DNA of 64,000 bases, taken from Phytopseudomonas flavescens. Lineage in GTDB: Bacteria > Pseudomonadota > Gammaproteobacteria > Pseudomonadales > Pseudomonadaceae. The position numbers and the translations under genes were made by a program. Positions within the stretch are counted from its first letter, which is position 1, and each line of letters opens with the position of its first letter. Below the pieces are notes generated by a model. It made no database searches and was not told the DNA's origin. It saw only the letters and a list, made by a program, of their open reading frames with translations. Location: assembly GCF_900100535.1 (NCBI RefSeq), contig NZ_FNDG01000022.1:1-64000 (forward strand). The letters are read 5' to 3'. This document shows positions 46,144 through 56,239 of the stretch, piece after piece.

Positions 46144-46255
46144 GGTTGACCTCGATTTTTGTTGTTGTATGGCGTATTGCACAGCAGGTGGGCCGGACTG
46201 TTCAGGGCACCGCCGTTTGCACAGCAGCCATGGCTGATGACGTGGATCGATACTG

Positions 46256-46281
46256 CCATATGTTCGTATTCGAAAAAAATA
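46256..46281. promoter_or_regulatory. Probable GlpR operator before glpF
   Basis: ATGTTCGTATTCGAAAAAAA (from 46259) resembles the GlpR box and shares ATGTTC-N5-CGAAAA with the site before glpD. It lies about 115 bp upstream of the glpF start in a 359-bp gap, followed by an AT-rich stretch (AAATATATATGC) that may hold the promoter. No other structure was seen in this gap. Confidence 0.6.
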
Positions 46282-46502
46282 TATATGCAGAATGCGTATT
46301 GTCAAAAAGTGAACGCTGGAGTCGGCTGATTTTTTCGATATCAATCGTATCCATCGTTCAATAGGTCAGCAGCGCGCATGATAGGTTCCGTGATGGGGCC
46401 ACATCGACGCCTGGTTCGCTGCCTCGAAACAGCGCCTTCAGTCGCTCGGCGGCGTTAGAATCGGCCTATCCCGCCCGCTCTTCACCATCGCCTGGAGCTA
46501 CC

Positions 46503-46970
46503 ATGACGCCCGCACTGGATCTGTTGAAGAAGGTTCGCGCCGAACATCGAATCCACAGCTACGCCCACGATCCCAAGGCCGTGTCCTATGGTCTGGAGGC
46601 CGCGGAGAAGCTCGGTCTGGATCCCGCGCAGGTGTTCAAGACGCTGCTCGCCTGTAGCGATAAGGGCGAGTTGCTGGTGGCCGTGGTACCAGTCGTCGGA
46701 ACGCTGGACCTGAAGGCGCTGGCCCAGGCCGCTGGGGTGAAGAAGGCCGACATGGCTGCCGTCGAGGCGGCGCAGCGGGCCACCGGCTACCTGGTGGGAG
46801 GCATCAGCCCGCTGGGGCAGAAGAAGCGCCTGCGTACTTTCATCGACAGCAGTGCCCTGAACTTCTCCTCCATCCATGTCAGTGCCGGGCGCCGTGGTCT
46901 CGAAGTGGAGCTGAACGCACAGGTGCTGGCCCTGCATACACAGGCGCAGTTCGCCGCCATCGGCCGCTAG
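46503..46970 (+). CDS. ybaK: Cys-tRNA(Pro) deacylase YbaK
   Basis: The 155-residue trans-editing enzyme removes Cys mischarged on tRNA(Pro). Marks are YAHDPKAVSYGLEAAEKLGL, VFKTLLACSDKGELLVAVVP with the catalytic-type Lys, and GYLVGGISPLGQKKRLRTFID. CCTGGAGCTACC precedes the ATG at 46503. Single gene. Confidence 0.94.
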   Translation: MTPALDLLKKVRAEHRIHSYAHDPKAVSYGLEAAEKLGLDPAQVFKTLLACSDKGELLVAVVPVVGTLDLKALAQAAGVKKADMAAVEAAQRATGYLVGGISPLGQKKRLRTFIDSSALNFSSIHVSAGRRGLEVELNAQVLALHTQAQFAAIGR

Positions 46971-47331
46971 TGGCTGTTGCCGCTTCAGCACGACCGCGCC
47001 TGAGCCCGTTTTGCCGCGAGCCGCGACGTCCAGCAGGCTAAATGAGTCGGCCATGGAGGCCGCATCACCTAGCCTCGGAGCGTTGATCGCGATGCGATAC
47101 CTGGGCCCGCTTGGGCGCCGATCGCGCGCCCTTGTATGATCGCCGTCAGCCTGTGCGCAGCGACTGATCCGACAGGTGGGCAAGAAGGACTCTATGCTGA
47201 TCAGGTGGTGATCGCCGGGCGGCATATCGACCATGGGCGCAGAGCGCCCTGAGTGGCCAGCCGGACTTGCTGCAACAAGTAGGCGACGAAGGCAGTGGCC
47301 CTGGAAATGGAAGCAGGAGGCTTGGCGGTTG
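46971..47331. other. 361-bp gap without a recognised gene
   Basis: Intergenic stretch between ybaK and the solute-binding protein. Its first 25 or so bases (CTGTTGCCGCTTCAGCACG...) resemble a stretch just before glpR (43568-43592), perhaps a short dispersed repeat. No promoter or terminator is clear. Confidence 0.4.
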
Positions 47332-48102
47332 ATGAAAAGGGTTCAGTGGGTGGCAGGCAGCCTGTTGATGGCAGCGCTGCTGGGGAGTGCCTGCGCCAGG
47401 GCCGAGACCCTGGTCATGGAGGCGGACGTGTGGTGCCCGGTCAGTTGCTCGGAAGGGAGCGAGCGCCCGGGCATCTTCGTCGAGTTGGCCAAGGCAATCT
47501 TTGCCGAGGCCGGCATCAATGTGGAGTATCGCGTCACCAACTGGGCGCGCGCCGTGCAAGACGTGCGCAGCGGCCGGGTCAACGCGCTGGTCGGGGCAGG
47601 CATTCGTGATGCCCCGGATTTCATTTTCGGTGATGCAGCGCCCGGAATTTCCCGTAACTGCTTCTATGCCCGGGCCGACAGCCGCTGGCGCTATACCGGC
47701 CTGGCGTCCCTTGAGCAGATCCGCCTGGGGGTGATCAACGGTTACAGCTACGGCAAAGAACTCGACGATTACATCCGTCGTCACCAGAAGAACCCGGAGC
47801 GTCTGCAACAGGCTGCAGGCGAGCAGGCACTGGCTCTCAACATACGCAAGGTGGAACTGGGCCGGGTCGATGCGGCACTGGAAAATACCTGGGTGATGTC
47901 GATGTACCTCGATCAGCACAAGAGCGTCGAAGAACTGGTCGAGGTGGGTTGCCGGATGCCGGATGTGCCCATCTATATCGCCTTTTCTCCGGTGCTTTCC
48001 TCCAGCCCCCGTTATCGCGGCATTTTCGATGAGGGTGTACGCCGCTACCGTCAGGATGGACGGCTGGATGCCCTGTTGCATCGCTACGGGGTTCGTCCGT
48101 AG
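47332..48102 (+). CDS. Periplasmic solute-binding protein, family 3-like
   Basis: The 256-residue protein has a signal peptide (MKRVQWVAGSLLMAALLGSACARA), then a type-II binding-protein fold (IFVELAKAIFAEAGINVEYR, WARAVQDVRSGRVNALVG). The mature start VMEADVWCPVSC has two nearby Cys that could form a disulfide. No transporter genes are adjacent, so it may be an orphan receptor or sensor. AGGAGG at 47315-47320 is 11 bases from the ATG; an in-frame TTG just before it is also possible. Confidence 0.8.
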   Translation: MKRVQWVAGSLLMAALLGSACARAETLVMEADVWCPVSCSEGSERPGIFVELAKAIFAEAGINVEYRVTNWARAVQDVRSGRVNALVGAGIRDAPDFIFGDAAPGISRNCFYARADSRWRYTGLASLEQIRLGVINGYSYGKELDDYIRRHQKNPERLQQAAGEQALALNIRKVELGRVDAALENTWVMSMYLDQHKSVEELVEVGCRMPDVPIYIAFSPVLSSSPRYRGIFDEGVRRYRQDGRLDALLHRYGVRP

Positions 48103-48209
48103 CATTGAGCACGTTCACTGTTGCGTGGTTTTGGCGTCACGCTGTACCGCAGTGGATGGCTCGGCTGCAGGCATGCTGAGCCTTTCCATTCGCTTGCCGG
48201 AGTTCCCCC

Positions 48210-48991
48210 ATGCCCCTGGAGTTTCATCAGGTCGATGCGTTCAGCGACACGCCTTTCGCAGGCAATCCGGCGGTGGTTTATCGTCTGCAACAGTGGCTCG
48301 ACGACACACTGATGCAGCAGATCGCCGCCGAGCACAACCTGGCCGAAACCGCATTCGTGGTGAAGGAGGGGGCTGCCTGGCGCATCCGCTGGTTCACGCC
48401 GACCACCGAGGCGACCCTGTGCGGCCACGCGACGCTGGCCAGCGCCCATGTGCTGTTCGAGTGCTATGACGAGCCGGGTGAGCGTATCGAGTTCCTCTAT
48501 GGCGGTGGCGAGTTGGCCGTGAGCCGAGAAAAGGACCGTCTGGTGCTCGACTTCCCCTGCCATCGGCCAGCACCCATTGCCGTGCCCGAGGGCTTGGCCG
48601 AGATGCTTGGGCAGGCACCGCTCGCCGTGCTGGACGCCCCGCAACTGCTGGTGCTGCTCGAGTCGCAAGCCGCGGTGCGCGCTTGCTGCCCGGATCTGCG
48701 GGCGTTGGGCAGACTGCCCTGGGATGCCGTCATCATCACCGCGGCGGGGGAGGCTGTGGATTTCGTGTCACGCAACTTCGCACCAGCAGTGGGAATCGAC
48801 GAGGATCCGGTGACCGGCTCTGCTCATTGCATTCTCACACCTTACTGGGCACAGGAGCTGGGCAAGCGTGAACTGACTGCCTACCAGGGCGGCGAGCGCG
48901 GTGGTTATCTCTGGTGCCGTCTGGATGGCGAGCGGGTGAAGATCGCCGGCCATACCCATCTGGTGAGCAGCGGCCGGCTGCATTTCGACGG

Positions 48992-48995
<4 letters not shown>
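48210..48995 (+). CDS. PhzF-family isomerase-like protein
   Basis: The 261-residue protein of the PhzF/diaminopimelate-epimerase fold begins LEFHQVDAFSDTPFAGNPAVV. Catalytic-type Glu46 lies in HNLAETAFV; other marks are RWFTPTTEATLCGHAT and DEDPVTGSAHC. No phenazine genes are nearby, so it is one of the many PhzF-like housekeeping paralogs of unknown substrate. It overlaps the convergent ABC gene by 4 bp. Confidence 0.88.
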
Positions 48996-50985
<1,990 letters not shown>

Positions 50986-51014
50986 CGTTAACTACCTTTT
51001 GACAAACAGGCCAC

Positions 51015-51045
51015 AGGCTCTTTTCACGGGAAAACGCAAGAGCCT
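51015..51045. promoter_or_regulatory. 8-bp inverted repeat upstream of argF
   Basis: AGGCTCTT (51015-51022) and AAGAGCCT (51038-51045) with a 15-base loop, 30-60 bp before the argF start. It could be part of an operator or a leader hairpin. I cannot match it to an ArgR box. Confidence 0.35.
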
Positions 51046-51272
51046 GCGGCTGGGGGCCGCACAGTGCGACGAAACGGGGAAGGCGCGATCTTATAAGCAA
51101 ATGACGATCAGGCGCAAATCCGCCCTGATTGCCAGGTATGACACGCTGAGAGTCCTGGCGCCGACGCCTGATGCACCGCCCTGATGGCCCGGGATTCACC
51201 ACCATGAGACTGCTGGCGCGGCGTCTCTGGGACGACCATGATGGCCGTTCGAACAAGAAGACGAGGCTGGCC

Positions 51273-53381
51273 ATGACCACGACCCTCCATTACCGTGCCT
51301 GCCATCTCTGCGAGGCTATCTGTGGCCTGGTGCTGGAGGTCGAACACGATGCCGACCGCCAGCCCCGTGTCCGCTCCATCAAGGGGGATCGCGATGACCC
51401 GTTCAGCCGCGGCCATATCTGCCCCAAGGCCGTGGCCCTGCAGGATATCCAGAACGATCCCGATCGCCTGCGCCAGCCGATGCGGCGTATCGGCGATCGC
51501 TGGGAGGCGATCGGCTGGGACGAAGCCTTCAACCTGGCGGCAGAGCGTCTGGCTGCGGTGCAGGCCAGGCATGGGCAGAGCGCGGTAGCGGTTTACCAGG
51601 GCAACCCCAGTGTGCACAACTACGGCTTGATGACCCACAGCAACTATTTTCTCGGCCTGCTCAAGACCCGCAATCGCTACTCCGCCACCTCGGTGGATCA
51701 GTTGCCCCACCACCTGACCAGCCACCTGATGTACGGCCATGGTTTTCTGATCCCCGTGCCCGATATCGACCACACCGATTTCATGCTGATCCTCGGCGGC
51801 AATCCGCTGGCCTCCAATGGCAGCATCATGACCGTGCCCGACGTGGAGAAGCGCCTAAAGGCGATCCAGGCGCGGGGCGGCCGCTTGGTGGTGGTCGATC
51901 CGCGCCGCAGCGAGACCGCAGCCATCGCCGACCAGCATCTGTTCGTTCGCCCCGGGCAGGATGCCGCCTTGCTGCTGGCGATGCTCAGCACCCTGTTCGA
52001 GGAGCGGCTGTGCCGAGGCAGTCACTTGCAGGTCGCCGGCCTCGATGAAGTGGAGCAGACCGTGCTGCCCTTCACCGCCGAGCTGATGGCGGCGCGTTGT
52101 GGTATTCCGGCTTCGGCCATACGCCAGTTGGCACGGGATTTCGCTGCAGCGGACAGGGCGGTGTGCTATGGCCGCATGGGCGTATCCACCCAGGCATTCG
52201 GCACGCTGTGTCAGTGGCTGGTGCAGGTGATCAATCTGGTGACCGGCAACCTCGATCGGGTGGGTGGGGTGCTGTGCACCGAGCCGGCGGTCGATCTGGT
52301 CGGTGCGACGTCCGGCGGGCATTTCGATCGCTGGCAGAGCAGGGTTTCCGGTTTGCCCGAGTATGGCGGCGAGTTGCCGGTCAGTGCTCTGGCCGAGGAA
52401 ATGCTCACTGCCGGGGACGGCCAGGTGCGCGCGCTGATTACCGTCGCAGGCAATCCGGTGCTGTCGACGCCCAATGGGCGGCAACTGGAGCAGGGGCTCG
52501 AAGGCCTGGATTTCATGCTCAGCGTGGATCTTTACATCAACGAAACCACCCGCCATGCCGACTTGATCCTGCCATCCACCGCGCCGCTGGAGCACGACCA
52601 TTACGACACCACCTTCAATCTGTTCGCGGTGCGCAACGTCACCCGCTTCAATGAGGCGGTGCTGCCGAAGCCGGAAGGGGCGCTGGATGACTGGGAGATT
52701 TTCGTCGGCCTGGCCAAGGCCTTCGCGGCACAGACCGGCGCCGTGCTGAAGCCCACGCAGACACCGCAGCAGATGATCGACCTGGGGCTGCGTTTCGGCG
52801 CCTATGGTGACCGGTCGCCACTCAAGCTTTCGCTGCAGACCCTGCGGCAACACCCCCATGGCCTGGATATCGGCCCGCTTGGCCCGAACCTGGCGGCACG
52901 TCTGAAAACAGCGGATGGCCGTGTCCAGGCCGCACCGGCGCTGTTGCTCGGGGATGTACAGCGTTTCGCCACGCAAGCTGCAGTCGATCCCGGGCAGTTG
53001 CTGCTGATCGGCCGCCGGCATGTGCGCAGCAACAACTCATGGATGCACAACTATCACCGGCTGGTGAAGGGCAAGCCGCGTCATCAATTGTTGATGAGCT
53101 TGCAGGACATGCAGCAGCGCGGGCTCAGCGATGGCCAGCGTGTCAGCGTCAGCTCGCGGGTCGGCGTGGTCGAGGTCGAAGTGCTCGGCAGTGAAGAGAT
53201 GATGCCCGGTGTGGTCAGCCTGCCACATGGCTGGGGGCATGGGCGGCCCGGAGTGCAGATGAGCATCGCCAGTGCCACGCCGGGTGCCAGCGCCAACGAC
53301 CTGACCGATGAGCGTCAGCTTGATCGGCTGTCGGGCAACGCGGTGCTCAATGGGGTTCCGGTGCAGGTGGTCGCGGCTTGA
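51273..53381 (+). CDS. Molybdopterin oxidoreductase (formate dehydrogenase/nitrate reductase superfamily)
   Basis: The 702-residue protein has an N-terminal 4Fe-4S cluster set Cys10, Cys13, Cys17 and Cys50 (CHLCEAICGL ... GHICPKA), then the bis-MGD domain (WDEAFNLAAERL, GNPSVHNYG, DPRRSETAAIADQHLFVRPGQDAALLL) and a C-terminal dinucleotide-binding domain from about 575 (LLIGRRHVRSNNSWMHNYHRL). There is no Tat signal, so it is cytoplasmic. Substrate unknown; no electron-transfer partner or chaperone gene is adjacent. The ATG at 51273 follows GAGG. Confidence 0.88.
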   Translation: MTTTLHYRACHLCEAICGLVLEVEHDADRQPRVRSIKGDRDDPFSRGHICPKAVALQDIQNDPDRLRQPMRRIGDRWEAIGWDEAFNLAAERLAAVQARHGQSAVAVYQGNPSVHNYGLMTHSNYFLGLLKTRNRYSATSVDQLPHHLTSHLMYGHGFLIPVPDIDHTDFMLILGGNPLASNGSIMTVPDVEKRLKAIQARGGRLVVVDPRRSETAAIADQHLFVRPGQDAALLLAMLSTLFEERLCRGSHLQVAGLDEVEQTVLPFTAELMAARCGIPASAIRQLARDFAAADRAVCYGRMGVSTQAFGTLCQWLVQVINLVTGNLDRVGGVLCTEPAVDLVGATSGGHFDRWQSRVSGLPEYGGELPVSALAEEMLTAGDGQVRALITVAGNPVLSTPNGRQLEQGLEGLDFMLSVDLYINETTRHADLILPSTAPLEHDHYDTTFNLFAVRNVTRFNEAVLPKPEGALDDWEIFVGLAKAFAAQTGAVLKPTQTPQQMIDLGLRFGAYGDRSPLKLSLQTLRQHPHGLDIGPLGPNLAARLKTADGRVQAAPALLLGDVQRFATQAAVDPGQLLLIGRRHVRSNNSWMHNYHRLVKGKPRHQLLMSLQDMQQRGLSDGQRVSVSSRVGVVEVEVLGSEEMMPGVVSLPHGWGHGRPGVQMSIASATPGASANDLTDERQLDRLSGNAVLNGVPVQVVAA

Positions 53382-53493
53382 GAGCTACCTCGTTCGCGTA
53401 TGCAGCATGGCCGAGCATTGCGCTCGGCTTTTGGTTACAATGCGTGCACCGTATCGACCCGTGAGTCGGATAGTCCAGTTCTGAGGTGCCCCC

Positions 53494-53820
53494 ATGGAAA
53501 TCATCGAAACGATCAAAGAGCAGATCGCCAGCAACACCGTTCTGCTGTACATGAAAGGCGCTCCGAACGCGCCACAGTGCGGCTTCTCTGCACGCGCTGC
53601 ACAGGCTCTGATGGGCTGTGGCGAAAAGTTCGCCTACGTCGACATCCTGCAGAACCCGGAAATACGCACCAACCTGCCCAAGTACGCCAACTGGCCGACC
53701 TTCCCCCAATTGTGGGTCGGTGGCGAGCTGGTCGGTGGCAGCGACATCATCAGTGAGATGTACGAAAAGGGTGAGCTGCAGACCCTGATCAAGGATGCCG
53801 TGCAGAAAGCCGGCGCCTGA
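53494..53820 (+). CDS. grxD: Monothiol glutaredoxin (Grx4/GrxD)
   Basis: The 108-residue Fe-S-cluster carrier has active-site CGFS at 29-32 (APQCGFSARA) and glutathione-binding WPTFPQLWVGGELVGGSDII. It works with BolA-type proteins in Fe-S delivery. A strong terminator follows 17 bp after the stop. Confidence 0.97.
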   Translation: MEIIETIKEQIASNTVLLYMKGAPNAPQCGFSARAAQALMGCGEKFAYVDILQNPEIRTNLPKYANWPTFPQLWVGGELVGGSDIISEMYEKGELQTLIKDAVQKAGA

Positions 53821-53836
53821 TCGTCCGAGCCTCCGA

Positions 53837-53870
53837 AATCCGCAGCCAGCGATGGCTGCGGATTTTTTTC
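53837..53870 (+). terminator. Rho-independent terminator of grxD
   Basis: AATCCGCAGCC (53837-53847), loop AGCGAT, GGCTGCGGATT (53854-53864), then TTTTTC. A perfect 11-bp stem with a U-tract. Confidence 0.92.
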
Positions 53871-53916
53871 GTCTGCGCGAAAGTGCCGATTGTCGAGAGT
53901 GCCTGTCGATTTTCCT

Positions 53917-53980
53917 GGGTATCGCTTCGCTCAACGCCAGGCTACACCCCTGTAGCCCGTGGTTGAGCGAAGCGATACCC
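53917..53980. repeat. REP-type nested inverted repeat
   Basis: GGGTATCGCTTCGCTCAAC (53917-53935) and its exact complement (53962-53980) enclose an inner stem GGCTAC/GTAGCC (53940-53957). The outer arms match a palindromic sequence I recall as common between genes in pseudomonads. It lies between the convergent grxD and trmO. No transposase is present. Confidence 0.7.
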
Positions 53981-54009
53981 GGGGAGGTCGTGCGGGCAAG
54001 ACCGGAGCG

Positions 54010-54702
54010 CTACTCCGCCTGAACATCCAGCACACGGATGCAGCCTTCCTGCGGATAGTGCCAATGTACGTCGACATCCCACAGGCGTACGCCATAGCGG
54101 CGCTCCGGCTGGGGTTGCTGGTAGGCGGGGCGTGGGTCCTGGGCAAGGCACTGCTCGATCAGCTCGACCAGTGGCTCGTTCAGGCGCAGGCCGTGTTCGC
54201 GGGCCTGAGCCAATGCGCTGTCCTGCCACTGCACCTCGATCTGGACGGGAGCATCCGCAGCGATAGAGTTGTGGGCATCGGGCACGCAGTCGGCATAGGG
54301 CACGTAGGGTTTGATGTCGAGCACCGGGGTGCCGTCGAGCAGGTCGATACCCGACAACCACAACCGCCCGCTTTCGACCCGATCCAGGCGCACCACCGAT
54401 TGGCCTATCCCGTTGGGACGGTGGGTCGCCCGGGTCGCGAACACACCGATGGAGCGGTTGCCGCCCAGGCGTGGCGGGCGCACCTTGAGCCTGGGCTTGT
54501 CTTCCAGCGCCTGGTGGAAGAGAAACAGCAGCCAGACATGGCTGACCTGCTCCAGACCCTGCACTGCATCGCTCTGATCGAACGGCGCGCACAGCTCGAG
54601 CACGCCGCGTGCAGCGGGTGCCAGCTGTGGCTGGCGCGGTATGGCGAACTTCTCCTTGAAGCAGGAGCGCACATGACCGATGGGCGAAACCTGATAGCTC
54701 AT
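54010..54702 (-). CDS. trmO: tRNA (N6-threonylcarbamoyladenosine-37) N6-methyltransferase TrmO
   Basis: The 230-residue protein opens MSYQVSPIGHVRSCFKEKF. The SAM-binding beta-barrel includes LGGNRSIGVFATRATHRPNGIG, LSGIDLLDGTPVLDIKPYVPYAD, followed by a C-terminal domain with YGVRLWDVDVHW. It makes m6t6A in tRNA(Thr). Formerly annotated YaeB/TsaA. It is 6 bp downstream of the DUF1456 gene and probably co-transcribed. Confidence 0.93.
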   Translation of the reverse strand: MSYQVSPIGHVRSCFKEKFAIPRQPQLAPAARGVLELCAPFDQSDAVQGLEQVSHVWLLFLFHQALEDKPRLKVRPPRLGGNRSIGVFATRATHRPNGIGQSVVRLDRVESGRLWLSGIDLLDGTPVLDIKPYVPYADCVPDAHNSIAADAPVQIEVQWQDSALAQAREHGLRLNEPLVELIEQCLAQDPRPAYQQPQPERRYGVRLWDVDVHWHYPQEGCIRVLDVQAE

Positions 54703-54708
54703 GGGCTG

Positions 54709-55170
54709 TCAGTCACGCAGGCGCTGGGTCAGGCCCTTGAGGAAGTTGCGCAGGAACTGATCGCCACAGGCGCGATAGTTACTGGTGCCCTGTTTGCGGA
54801 ACAGCGCGCTCATTTCCGGTTTCGATACAGGGAAATCGACGCTGCGCATGATGGCATGCACGTCGTCTTCCTTGAGCTCGAAAGCCACGCGCAGCTTCTT
54901 CAGCACCTGATTGTTGCTGACCGGCAGTTCCAGCGGCGGAGCCGGGCGACTGTCATCCTTGCCACGCTTGAAGTACACCAGGCCATCGAGGGCATGGGCC
55001 AACAGGTCGTCGCTGCAATCCTGATAGCCCGGCTCGTCGTCCTTCTTCAGTACCGCCGCGATTTCTTCAGCGGTTACCGTCTTGCCGCCCAGTTGAACGA
55101 TCTCGGCCAGTTGTGCATCGCTGACGTCGAGCATGTAGCGCAGGCTGCGCAGCACATCATTATTGAGCAT
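54709..55170 (-). CDS. DUF1456 family protein (YehS-like)
   Basis: The 153-residue cytoplasmic protein contains two copies of a roughly 65-residue helical unit: NNDVLRSLRYMLDVSDAQLAEI and NNQVLKKLRVAFELKEDDVHAI, each followed by a segment on when to act (GYQDCSDDLLAHALDGL; NYRACGDQFLRNFLKGL). This internal duplication is the DUF1456 pattern. Function is unknown. It lies between the pseudouridine-synthase-like gene and trmO, both RNA-modification families. Confidence 0.88.
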   Translation of the reverse strand: MLNNDVLRSLRYMLDVSDAQLAEIVQLGGKTVTAEEIAAVLKKDDEPGYQDCSDDLLAHALDGLVYFKRGKDDSRPAPPLELPVSNNQVLKKLRVAFELKEDDVHAIMRSVDFPVSKPEMSALFRKQGTSNYRACGDQFLRNFLKGLTQRLRD

Positions 55171-55227
55171 GAAGATTCCTGGTGGCAGGGGCCTACGCCA
55201 CGAAGGCGAGGCCGGAAGAATAGGCGG

Positions 55228-55938
55228 TTAGAAACGTTCTTTGGCGCCCAGATAGCGCCATTGTCCGGGCTGCACCTTGGACATCGGCACACCGCCGATG
55301 CGGATGCGTTTCATGCCCAGTACCTTGAGGCCGACACTGTTGCACATGAACACCAGCTGACCCGGCAATGGGTTCTTCAGGGCGAAGCGCAGGCGGGTCT
55401 CGTTCTGCCAGCTGACCTTGCAGGGCGCCAGCTTTGTTCCGTTGAACACCAGGCCATGGTTGAGGCGCTTGAGGTCGCGGTCTGACAGCTCACCGCTGAC
55501 CTCGACCACGTATTCCTGCTCCAGCTTGCTCAGGTCGTCCTTGAGCTTGCGCTCGATACGCCAGTCCTGAGTCAGCACATGCATACCGTCGGCGCCTGCC
55601 TGCAGAGCGATGCAGGGCGTCAGGTCGGTGAAATGGCCCTTGAGCGTGCGCTGCTCGGAGCGGTCTTCCGGCCAGCGGTTGTCCGGGCCGATTTCTTCGG
55701 CTGCACGATCGGGAAAACGGCCACTGGGGATGTGCAGCAGCAGGGTGACCGGTACCAGAGGTTCAGCGACTGCATCGGGAAGCAGGGCTACCGCTTCGTC
55801 GGTTACCTTGCGCTGAGGTTCGTCCACCACTTCGCCATTGACCGTGACCCAGCCGCCCTCGATATACAGTTCGGCCTCGCGGCGTGAGCAGCCGGTGAGT
55901 TCGATCAGGCGTTTGGAAAGGCGTAGGGGTTCAGTCAT
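55228..55938 (-). CDS. RsuA/RluF-family pseudouridine-synthase-like protein lacking the catalytic Asp
   Basis: The 236-residue protein has an N-terminal S4 RNA-binding domain (RLSKRLIELTGCSRREAELYIEGGWVTVNG) and a fold that aligns with RluF/RsuA. The catalytic block GRLDxDSxGLxxLT is replaced by IALQAGADGMHVLT, so the Asp position is Gln113. NKPxG is also lost (HIPSG), and NRQIRRM reads PGQLVFM. The C-terminal MKRIRIGGVPMSKVQPGQWR is retained. It may bind RNA without making pseudouridine. Confidence 0.8.
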   Translation of the reverse strand: MTEPLRLSKRLIELTGCSRREAELYIEGGWVTVNGEVVDEPQRKVTDEAVALLPDAVAEPLVPVTLLLHIPSGRFPDRAAEEIGPDNRWPEDRSEQRTLKGHFTDLTPCIALQAGADGMHVLTQDWRIERKLKDDLSKLEQEYVVEVSGELSDRDLKRLNHGLVFNGTKLAPCKVSWQNETRLRFALKNPLPGQLVFMCNSVGLKVLGMKRIRIGGVPMSKVQPGQWRYLGAKERF

Positions 55939-56007
55939 GGCAGGACATCGTCAGCGAATAGATGCCCATTGTACCGCCGTGAGGCGTGTCATGCGCGTGG
56001 CATGAAC

Positions 56008-56030
56008 AAAGCCGGGCAAGGTGCCCGGCC
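56008..56030 (-). terminator. Terminator of the 28-residue peptide gene
   Basis: GCCGGGCA/TGCCCGGC (56011-56018 and 56022-56029), an 8-bp GC stem with a 3-base loop, followed on the minus strand by TTTGTT. It lies 17 bp past the stop of the small gene. Confidence 0.75.
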
Positions 56031-56045
56031 TGCGACGTCTGCCGA

Positions 56046-56132
56046 TCAGAAGATCAGCGAGAAAATACCGATCACGACCAGCAGGCCGATGAGGAAGATG
56101 ATACCGATGGTGCTGCCGAGGAACTTCAGCAT
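56046..56132 (-). CDS. 28-residue single-helix membrane peptide
   Basis: Frame: MLKFLGSTIGIIFLIG then LLVVIGIFSLIF and a TGA stop. Almost the whole peptide is one hydrophobic helix (about 8-28) with a short charged N-terminus. CAGGAG lies 8 bases before the ATG and a terminator follows 17 bp after the stop, so the unit looks complete. I recall similar tiny proteins annotated as hypothetical in pseudomonads. Function unknown; it could modulate a membrane complex. Confidence 0.7.
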   Translation of the reverse strand: MLKFLGSTIGIIFLIGLLVVIGIFSLIF

Positions 56133-56239
56133 GAGGGCGACTCCTGTTTTTGTCCGTTCAGTATTGGGACTGGAGCGCAGTTGCCATCGTTCAGGGTAAA
56201 TCTGCCCTGCGGCCATTGCGGCCGCAGGGGGAGAGCGTG

